DNA from: Pyropia haitanensis
Lineage: Eukaryota; Rhodophyta; Bangiophyceae; Bangiales; Bangiaceae
Direction of reading: 5' to 3'
DNA: 29,316 nucleotides
Assembly (NCBI GenBank): GCA_008729055.1
Contig: SDUX01000122.1
Location: 1-29,316 of the forward strand
In this document: piece after piece, positions 1 through 8,231 of the stretch
How the letters are laid out: every line of letters begins with the position of its first letter
How positions within the stretch are numbered: the first letter of the stretch is position 1
Translations under genes and position numbers: made by a program
The notes under the pieces: generated by a model
Told to the model about the DNA's origin: nothing
What the model saw: only the letters and a program-made list of their open reading frames with translations
Database searches by the model: none

Positions 1-661
1 TGCCCATTTTGCCCACTTTCGCGTGTACAGCAATGCAGCACGCGCTCCGGCGGCCGAATTGGCTCGCATCCTTTATTCCAGCCATACATCCGCCCGCTCG
101 ACGTCCGAGGTTCCACCCGCACCGTCGTGCATGGGGTGGTTGCCGACCCGTTTGTTGGCGCGTCCGTTGGATGCAACGAGTGTTTTGTGGAGCGCCGGTT
201 TCCACGTGTCAATTTTGTGGAATGGTTTTCGCCACGTGGGGGTCCCGACAGCCAGGTGTGACGGTCGGCGACAAAGTTCCGCCCTCACACCGTCCACGCC
301 AGTGTGACGGCGGAACGCGCAGTGGACAGTTTGGGTGGCGGGGCGCACTTTGTGGCCACTGTTGGACACTTTCTGGCGACTTTCGCCTCAATTTTCTTTG
401 GCAGTTTTGGAAACTTCTTGCCCCCAATTGCCCAATTGTGTTCCAATTTGGCCCCCTGTTTGCCCACTTTTTTGCCCACTTCTTGCCCACTTCCTACCCA
501 CTTTTGCCCACTTTTGCCCACTTTTGCCCACTTTTGCGTCTACAGCGATGCTGCACACCATCCGGCGGCCGAATTGGCGCGCATACTTCATTCCAGCCAT
601 AGATCCGCCCGCTCCATGTCCGAGGTTCGACCCCCACGGTCGTGCATGGGGTGGTTGACCG
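1..661 (+). repeat. Unit 0: partial first copy, indel-rich
   Basis: The copy begins inside the lead-in of module A and runs through module B. It carries seven one-base indels that clean units lack: a missing C near position 6, a missing G in the GGTTGCCGACC block near 140-150, AAA for AAAA near 272, GG for GGG near 309, one C lost in the GGACAC block near 367, an extra G in TTTGGCAG near 400, and a six-T run near 470. It has T at the first variable site (CCGTTTGTTGG). The density of indels suggests poor consensus at a contig edge. Confidence 0.9.
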
Positions 662-1350
662 CGTCTCACCCACTTTTGGCCACTGTTGCCCACTTTTGCC
701 CACTTTCGCGTGTACAGCAATGCAGCACGCGCTCCGGCGGCCGAATTGGCTCGCATCCTTTATTCCAGCCATACATCCGCCCGCTCGACGTCCGAGGTTC
801 CACCCGCACCGTCGTGCATGGGGTGGTTGGCCGACCCGTTCGTTGGCGCGTCCGTTGGATGCAACGAGTGTTTTGTGGAGCGCCGGTTTCCACGTGTCAA
901 TTTTGTGGAATGGTTTTCGCCACGTGGGGGTCCCGACAGCCAGGTGTGACGGTCGGCGACAAAAGTTCCGCCCTCACACCGTCCACGCCAGTGTGACGGG
1001 CGGAACGCGCAGTGGACAGTTTGGGTGGCGGGGCGCACTTTGTGGCCACTGTTGGACCACTTTCTGGCGACTTTCGCCTCAATTTTCTTTGCAGTTTTGG
1101 AAACTTCTTGCCCCCAATTGCCCAATTGTGTTCCAATTTGGCCCCCTGTTTGCCCACTTTTTGCCCACTTCTTGCCCACTTCCTACCCACTTTTGCCCAC
1201 TTTTGCCCACTTTTGCCCACTTTTGCGTCTACAGCGATGCTGCACACCATCCGGCGGCCGAATTGGCGCGCATACTTCATTCCAGCCATAGATCCGCCCG
1301 CTCCATGTCCGAGGTTCGACCCCCACGGTCGTGCATGGGGTGGTTGACCG

Positions 1351-1522
1351 CGTCTCACCCACTTTTGGCCACTGTTGCCCACTTTTGCCCACTTTCGCGT
1401 GTACAGCAATGCAGCACGCGCTCCGGCGGCCGAATTGGCTCGCATCCTTTATTCCAGCCATACATCCGCCCGCTCGACGTCCGAGGTTCCACCCGCACCG
1501 TCGTGCATGGGGTGGTTGGCCG
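1351..1522 (+). repeat. Module A, 172 bp (representative unit)
   Basis: First subunit of the 689-bp unit. It opens with 36 bp of the 10-mer motif family (CCCACTTTTGGCCACTG and relatives), then a 136-bp part containing CGGCGGCCGAATTGG, TTATTCCAGCCATAC and CATGGGGTGGTTGGCCG. It aligns without gaps to module B. My count is 22 mismatches in 172 positions, 5 in the lead-in and 17 in the rest. Confidence 0.9.
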
Positions 1523-1559
1523 ACCCGTTCGTTGGCGCGTCCGTTGGATGCAACGAGTG

Positions 1560-1619
1560 TTTTGTGGAGCGCCGGTTTCCACGTGTCAATTTTGTGGAAT
1601 GGTTTTCGCCACGTGGGGG
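1560..1619 (+). repeat. 30-bp tandem dimer with two CACGTG palindromes
   Basis: Two 30-bp halves (1560-1589, 1590-1619) each open with TTTTGTGGA and carry CCACGTG at the same internal position; 18 of 30 bases match. The CACGTG palindromes at 1580-1585 and 1610-1615 are exactly 30 bp apart, close to three helical turns. TTCCAC at 1577-1582 and GTGGAA at 1594-1599 also form a 6-bp inverted repeat with an 11-base loop. CACGTG is the classical E-box/G-box core, but no protein is shown to bind here. Confidence 0.75.
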
Positions 1620-1653
1620 TCCCGACAGCCAGGTGTGACGGTCGGCGACAAAA

Positions 1654-1695
1654 GTTCCGCCCTCACACCGTCCACGCCAGTGTGACGGGCGGAAC
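1654..1695. repeat. Imperfect palindrome: 15-bp stem hairpin
   Basis: The left arm GTTCCGCCC then TCACAC pairs with GTGTGA and GGGCGGAAC on the right. The only interruption is one unpaired C at 1686 between the two stem parts, and the loop is 11 bases. The structure recurs at unit start +303 in nearly every unit, about 40 times. It is absent or broken in the copies at 16222, 18205 and 20344. Confidence 0.85.
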
Positions 1696-1727
1696 GCGCA
1701 GTGGACAGTTTGGGTGGCGGGGCGCAC

Positions 1728-1914
1728 TTTGTGGCCACTGTTGGACCACTTTCTGGCGACTTTCGCCTCAATTTTCTTTGCAGTTTTGGAAACTTCTTGC
1801 CCCCAATTGCCCAATTGTGTCCAATTTGGCCCCCTGTTTGCCCACTTTTTGCCCACTTCTTGCCCACTTCCTACCCACTTTTGCCCACTTTTGCCCACTT
1901 TTGCCCACTTTTGC
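1728..1914 (+). repeat. Degenerate 10/11-bp minisatellite, C-rich
   Basis: About 17 tandem 10-11-bp motifs. The left part is diverged (TTTGTGGCCAC, TGTTGGACCAC, TTTCTGGCGAC, GTTTTGGAAAC, TTCTTGCCCCC) and the right part becomes a perfect TTTTGCCCAC run. The last part overlaps the lead-in of module B. The same motif leads into module A, so the decamer seeds both modules. Confidence 0.85.
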
Positions 1915-2038
1915 GTCTACAGCGATGCTGCACACCATCCGGCGGCCGAATTGGCGCGCATACTTCATTCCAGCCATAGATCCGCCCGCTCCATGTCCGA
2001 GGTTCGACCCCCACGGTCGTGCATGGGGTGGTTGACCG
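1867..2038 (+). repeat. Module B, 172 bp, duplicate of module A
   Basis: Last subunit of the unit, about 87% identical to module A with no gap. It directly abuts module A of the next unit at 2039, so B and A form a perfect 172-bp-period tandem dimer across each unit boundary. Homology stops at both ends of the 344-bp pair. The variable site GGTT(C/T/-)GACC lies near position 139 of this module. Confidence 0.9.
1874..1906 (-). other. Potential G-quadruplex motif
   Basis: Read on the minus strand, four GGG runs (complements of 1904-1906, 1894-1896, 1884-1886 and 1874-1876) are each separated by 7 bases, meeting the usual G3N1-7 definition. Further G runs follow with 8-, 8-, 8- and 6-base spacers up to position 1830, eight runs in 77 nt. 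The plus strand is the matching C-rich, i-motif-capable strand. The motif repeats in every intact unit. Confidence 0.7.
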
Positions 2039-3414
2039 CGTCTCACCCACTTTTGGCCACTGTTGCCCACTTTTGCCCACTTTCGCGTGTACAGCAATGC
2101 AGCACGCGCTCCGGCGGCCGAATTGGCTCGCATCCTTTATTCCAGCCATACATCCGCCCGCTCGACGTCCGAGGTTCCACCCGCACCGTCGTGCATGGGG
2201 TGGTTGGCCGACCCGTTCGTTGGCGCGTCCGTTGGATGCAACGAGTGTTTTGTGGAGCGCCGGTTTCCACGTGTCAATTTTGTGGAATGGTTTTCGCCAC
2301 GTGGGGGTCCCGACAGCCAGGTGTGACGGTCGGCGACAAAAGTTCCGCCCTCACACCGTCCACGCCAGTGTGACGGGCGGAACGCGCAGTGGACAGTTTG
2401 GGTGGCGGGGCGCACTTTGTGGCCACTGTTGGACCACTTTCTGGCGACTTTCGCCTCAATTTTCTTTGCAGTTTTGGAAACTTCTTGCCCCCAATTGCCC
2501 AATTGTGTCCAATTTGGCCCCCTGTTTGCCCACTTTTTGCCCACTTCTTGCCCACTTCCTACCCACTTTTGCCCACTTTTGCCCACTTTTGCCCACTTTT
2601 GCGTCTACAGCGATGCTGCACACCATCCGGCGGCCGAATTGGCGCGCATACTTCATTCCAGCCATAGATCCGCCCGCTCCATGTCCGAGGTTCGACCCCC
2701 ACGGTCGTGCATGGGGTGGTTGACCGCGTCTCACCCACTTTTGGCCACTGTTGCCCACTTTTGCCCACTTTCGCGTGTACAGCAATGCAGCACGCGCTCC
2801 GGCGGCCGAATTGGCTCGCATCCTTTATTCCAGCCATACATCCGCCCGCTCGACGTCCGAGGTTCCACCCGCACCGTCGTGCATGGGGTGGTTGGCCGAC
2901 CCGTTCGTTGGCGCGTCCGTTGGATGCAACGAGTGTTTTGTGGAGCGCCGGTTTCCACGTGTCAATTTTGTGGAATGGTTTTCGCCACGTGGGGGTCCCG
3001 ACAGCCAGGTGTGACGGTCGGCGACAAAAGTTCCGCCCTCACACCGTCCACGCCAGTGTGACGGGCGGAACGCGCAGTGGACAGTTTGGGTGGCGGGGCG
3101 CACTTTGTGGCCACTGTTGGACCACTTTCTGGCGACTTTCGCCTCAATTTTCTTTGCAGTTTTGGAAACTTCTTGCCCCCAATTGCCCAATTGTGTCCAA
3201 TTTGGCCCCCTGTTTGCCCACTTTTTGCCCACTTCTTGCCCACTTCCTACCCACTTTTGCCCACTTTTGCCCACTTTTGCCCACTTTTGCGTCTACAGCG
3301 ATGCTGCACACCATCCGGCGGCCGAATTGGCGCGCATACTTCATTCCAGCCATAGATCCGCCCGCTCCATGTCCGAGGTTCGACCCCCACGGTCGTGCAT
3401 GGGGTGGTTGACCG

Positions 3415-5478
3415 CGTCTCACCCACTTTTGGCCACTGTTGCCCACTTTTGCCCACTTTCGCGTGTACAGCAATGCAGCACGCGCTCCGGCGGCCGAATT
3501 GGCTCGCATCCTTTATTCCAGCCATACATCCGCCCGCTCGACGTCCGAGGTTCCACCCGCACCGTCGTGCATGGGGTGGTTGGCCGACCCGTTCGTTGGC
3601 GCGTCCGTTGGATGCAACGAGTGTTTTGTGGAGCGCCGGTTTCCACGTGTCAATTTTGTGGAATGGTTTTCGCCACGTGGGGGTCCCGACAGCCAGGTGT
3701 GACGGTCGGCGACAAAAGTTCCGCCCTCACACCGTCCACGCCAGTGTGACGGGCGGAACGCGCAGTGGACAGTTTGGGTGGCGGGGCGCACTTTGTGGCC
3801 ACTGTTGGACCACTTTCTGGCGACTTTCGTCTCAATTTTCTTTGCAGTTTTGGAAACTTCTTGCCCCCAATTGCCCAATTGTGTCCAATTTGGCCCCCTG
3901 TTTGCCCACTTTTTGCCCACTTCTTGCCCACTTCCTACCCACTTTTGCCCACTTTTGCCCACTTTTGCCCACTTTTGCGTCTACAGCGATGCTGCACACC
4001 ATCCGGCGGCCGAATTGGCGCGCATACTTCATTCCAGCCATAGATCCGCCCGCTCCATGTCCGAGGTTCGACCCCCACGGTCGTGCATGGGGTGGTTGAC
4101 CGCGTCTCACCCACTTTTGGCCACTGTTGCCCACTTTTGCCCACTTTCGCGTGTACAGCAATGCAGCACGCGCTCCGGCGGCCGAATTGGCTCGCATCCT
4201 TTATTCCAGCCATACATCCGCCCGCTCGACGTCCGAGGTTCCACCCGCACCGTCGTGCATGGGGTGGTTGGCCGACCCGTTCGTTGGCGCGTCCGTTGGA
4301 TGCAACGAGTGTTTTGTGGAGCGCCGGTTTCCACGTGTCAATTTTGTGGAATGGTTTTCGCCACGTGGGGGTCCCGACAGCCAGGTGTGACGGTCGGCGA
4401 CAAAAGTTCCGCCCTCACACCGTCCACGCCAGTGTGACGGGCGGAACGCGCAGTGGACAGTTTGGGTGGCGGGGCGCACTTTGTGGCCACTGTTGGACCA
4501 CTTTCTGGCGACTTTCGCCTCAATTTTCTTTGCAGTTTTGGAAACTTCTTGCCCCCAATTGCCCAATTGTGTCCAATTTGGCCCCCTGTTTGCCCACTTT
4601 TTGCCCACTTCTTGCCCACTTCCTACCCACTTTTGCCCACTTTTGCCCACTTTTGCCCACTTTTGCGTCTACAGCGATGCTGCACACCATCCGGCGGCCG
4701 AATTGGCGCGCATACTTCATTCCAGCCATAGATCCGCCCGCTCCATGTCCGAGGTTGACCCCCACGGTCGTGCATGGGGTGGTTGACCGCGTCTCACCCA
4801 CTTTTGGCCACTGTTGCCCACTTTTGCCCACTTTCGCGTGTACAGCAATGCAGCACGCGCTCCGGCGGCCGAATTGGCTCGCATCCTTTATTCCAGCCAT
4901 ACATCCGCCCGCTCGACGTCCGAGGTTCCACCCGCACCGTCGTGCATGGGGTGGTTGGCCGACCCGTTCGTTGGCGCGTCCGTTGGATGCAACGAGTGTT
5001 TTGTGGAGCGCCGGTTTCCACGTGTCAATTTTGTGGAATGGTTTTCGCCACGTGGGGGTCCCGACAGCCAGGTGTGACGGTCGGCGACAAAAGTTCCGCC
5101 CTCACACCGTCCACGCCAGTGTGACGGGCGGAACGCGCAGTGGACAGTTTGGGTGGCGGGGCGCACTTTGTGGCCACTGTTGGACCACTTTCTGGCGACT
5201 TTCGTCTCAATTTTCTTTGCAGTTTTGGAAACTTCTTGCCCCCAATTGCCCAATTGTGTTCCAATTTGGCCCCCTGTTTGCCCACTTTTTGCCCACTTCT
5301 TGCCCACTTCCTACCCACTTTTGCCCACTTTTGCCCACTTTTGCCCACTTTTGCGTCTACAGCGATGCTGCACACCATCCGGCGGCCGAATTGGCGCGCA
5401 TACTTCATTCCAGCCATAGATCCGCCCGCTCCATGTCCGAGGTTCGACCCCCACGGTCGTGCATGGGGTGGTTGACCG
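3415..5478 (+). repeat. Units 5-7: clean copies with first variant states
   Basis: Starts are 3415, 4103 and 4790, lengths 688, 687 and 689. Unit 5 has TCGTCTC in place of TCGCCTC. Unit 6 has TCGCCTC but lacks one base in GAGGTTGACC near 4755. Unit 7 has TCGTCTC and GTGTTCC. Otherwise they match the consensus. Confidence 0.94.
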
Positions 5479-8231
5479 CGTCTCACCCACTTTTGGCCAC
5501 TGTTGCCCACTTTTGCCCACTTTCGCGTGTACAGCAATGCAGCACGCGCTCCGGCGGCCGAATTGGCTCGCATCCTTTATTCCAGCCATACATCCGCCCG
5601 CTCGACGTCCGAGGTTCCACCCGCACCGTCGTGCATGGGGTGGTTGGCCGACCCGTTCGTTGGCGCGTCCGTTGGATGCAACGAGTGTTTTGTGGAGCGC
5701 CGGTTTCCACGTGTCAATTTTGTGGAATGGTTTTCGCCACGTGGGGGTCCCGACAGCCAGGTGTGACGGTCGGCGACAAAAGTTCCGCCCTCACACCGTC
5801 CACGCCAGTGTGACGGGCGGAACGCGCAGTGGACAGTTTGGGTGGCGGGGCGCACTTTGTGGCCACTGTTGGACCACTTTCTGGCGACTTTCGTCTCAAT
5901 TTTCTTTGCAGTTTTGGAAACTTCTTGCCCCCAATTGCCCAATTGTGTTCCAATTTGGCCCCCTGTTTGCCCACTTTTTGCCCACTTCTTGCCCACTTCC
6001 TACCCACTTTTGCCCACTTTTGCCCACTTTTGCCCACTTTTGCGTCTACAGCGATGCTGCACACCATCCGGCGGCCGAATTGGCGCGCATACTTCATTCC
6101 AGCCATAGATCCGCCCGCTCCATGTCCGAGGTTTGACCCCCACGGTCGTGCATGGGGTGGTTGACCGCGTCTCACCCACTTTTGGCCACTGTTGCCCACT
6201 TTTGCCCACTTTCGCGTGTACAGCAATGCAGCACGCGCTCCGGCGGCCGAATTGGCTCGCATCCTTTATTCCAGCCATACATCCGCCCGCTCGACGTCCG
6301 AGGTTCCACCCGCACCGTCGTGCATGGGGTGGTTGGCCGACCCGTTCGTTGGCGCGTCCGTTGGATGCAACGAGTGTTTTGTGGAGCGCCGGTTTCCACG
6401 TGTCAATTTTGTGGAATGGTTTTCGCCACGTGGGGGTCCCGACAGCCAGGTGTGACGGTCGGCGACAAAAGTTCCGCCCTCACACCGTCCACGCCAGTGT
6501 GACGGGCGGAACGCGCAGTGGACAGTTTGGGTGGCGGGGCGCACTTTGTGGCCACTGTTGGACCACTTTCTGGCGACTTTCGTCTCAATTTTCTTTGCAG
6601 TTTTGGAAACTTCTTGCCCCCAATTGCCCAATTGTGTCCAATTTGGCCCCCTGTTTGCCCACTTTTTGCCCACTTCTTGCCCACTTCCTACCCACTTTTG
6701 CCCACTTTTGCCCACTTTTGCCCACTTTTGCGTCTACAGCGATGCTGCACACCATCCGGCGGCCGAATTGGCGCGCATACTTCATTCCAGCCATAGATCC
6801 GCCCGCTCCATGTCCGAGGTTGACCCCCACGGTCGTGCATGGGGTGGTTGACCGCGTCTCACCCACTTTTGGCCACTGTTGCCCACTTTTGCCCACTTTC
6901 GCGTGTACAGCAATGCAGCACGCGCTCCGGCGGCCGAATTGGCTCGCATCCTTTATTCCAGCCATACATCCGCCCGCTCGACGTCCGAGGTTCCACCCGC
7001 ACCGTCGTGCATGGGGTGGTTGGCCGACCCGTTCGTTGGCGCGTCCGTTGGATGCAACGAGTGTTTTGTGGAGCGCCGGTTTCCACGTGTCAATTTTGTG
7101 GAATGGTTTTCGCCACGTGGGGGTCCCGACAGCCAGGTGTGACGGTCGGCGACAAAAGTTCCGCCCTCACACCGTCCACGCCAGTGTGACGGGCGGAACG
7201 CGCAGTGGACAGTTTGGGTGGCGGGGCGCACTTTGTGGCCACTGTTGGACCACTTTCTGGCGACTTTCGTCTCAATTTTCTTTGCAGTTTTGGAAACTTC
7301 TTGCCCCCAATTGCCCAATTGTGTTCCAATTTGGCCCCCTGTTTGCCCACTTTTTGCCCACTTCTTGCCCACTTCCTACCCACTTTTGCCCACTTTTGCC
7401 CACTTTTGCCCACTTTTGCGTCTACAGCGATGCTGCACACCATCCGGCGGCCGAATTGGCGCGCATACTTCATTCCAGCCATAGATCCGCCCGCTCCATG
7501 TCCGAGGTTTGACCCCCACGGTCGTGCATGGGGTGGTTGACCGCGTCTCACCCACTTTTGGCCACTGTTGCCCACTTTTGCCCACTTTCGCGTGTACAGC
7601 AATGCAGCACGCGCTCCGGCGGCCGAATTGGCTCGCATCCTTTATTCCAGCCATACATCCGCCCGCTCGACGTCCGAGGTTCCACCCGCACCGTCGTGCA
7701 TGGGGTGGTTGGCCGACCCGTTCGTTGGCGCGTCCGTTGGATGCAACGAGTGTTTTGTGGAGCGCCGGTTTCCACGTGTCAATTTTGTGGAATGGTTTTC
7801 GCCACGTGGGGGTCCCGACAGCCAGGTGTGACGGTCGGCGACAAAAGTTCCGCCCTCACACCGTCCACGCCAGTGTGACGGGCGGAACGCGCAGTGGACA
7901 GTTTGGGTGGCGGGGCGCACTTTGTGGCCACTGTTGGACCACTTTCTGGCGACTTTCGCCTCAATTTTCTTTGCAGTTTTGGAAACTTCTTGCCCCCAAT
8001 TGCCCAATTGTGTCCAATTTGGCCCCCTGTTTGCCCACTTTTTGCCCACTTCTTGCCCACTTCCTACCCACTTTTGCCCACTTTTGCCCACTTTTGCCCA
8101 CTTTTGCGTCTACAGCGATGCTGCACACCATCCGGCGGCCGAATTGGCGCGCATACTTCATTCCAGCCATAGATCCGCCCGCTCCATGTCCGAGGTTCGA
8201 CCCCCACGGTCGTGCATGGGGTGGTTGACCG
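5479..8231 (+). repeat. Units 8-11: first copy of a four-unit higher-order block
   Basis: Starts are 5479, 6168, 6855 and 7544. State at the B-module site is GGTTTGACC, GGTTGACC, GGTTTGACC, GGTTCGACC in order. State at the D-segment site is TCGTCTC three times, then TCGCCTC. The same order recurs in the next four units. The only difference seen is one T in GTGT(T)CC of the second unit. Confidence 0.75.

Larger units (their letters stand above)
1523..1727 (+). other. C segment, found once per unit
   Basis: 205 bp between module A and the degenerate minisatellite, with no similarity that I can see to modules A or B. It contains in order the CCGTTCGTTGG variable site (base 1530), the 30-bp CACGTG dimer, two direct copies of GTGTGACGG 47 bp apart, the hairpin, and a G-rich stretch (GTTTGGGTGGCGGGGC) before the repeats begin. 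Confidence 0.85.
662..3414 (+). repeat. Units 1-4: clean, nearly identical copies
   Basis: Starts are 662, 1351, 2039 and 2727. Unit 1 is 689 bp and reads GTGTTCCAAT in the D segment. Units 2-4 are 688 bp and read GTGTCCAAT; I see no difference among those three. All four have C at the other three diagnostic sites. This is the best place to read the consensus. Confidence 0.95.

Noticed and set aside
1527..1543. CENP-B box candidate at GTTCGTTGGCGCGTCCG
   Set aside because: The first eight bases TTCGTTGG match the box, but the essential central A and distal CGGG are missing. The site also overlaps a variable position.
1728..1914. CRISPR-like or telomeric repeat
   Set aside because: The repeats are 10-11 bp with no spacers, so not CRISPR. 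The G-rich strand reads GTGGGCAAAA, which is not a known telomere repeat, and it sits inside each satellite unit rather than at an end.
1351..2038. Unit as an exact tetramer of 172 bp
   Set aside because: 688 is four times 172, but only modules A and B are homologous. The C and D segments do not align to them, and the underlying unit length is 689 bp.
4083..5813. A 576-codon stop-free frame on the plus strand
   Set aside because: It crosses two and a half units and reads the same repeat in different frames because the unit is not a multiple of three. Similar open frames occur in all six frames throughout, the translation is low-complexity (Cys/Pro/Phe/His-rich), and one-base indels between copies are tolerated.
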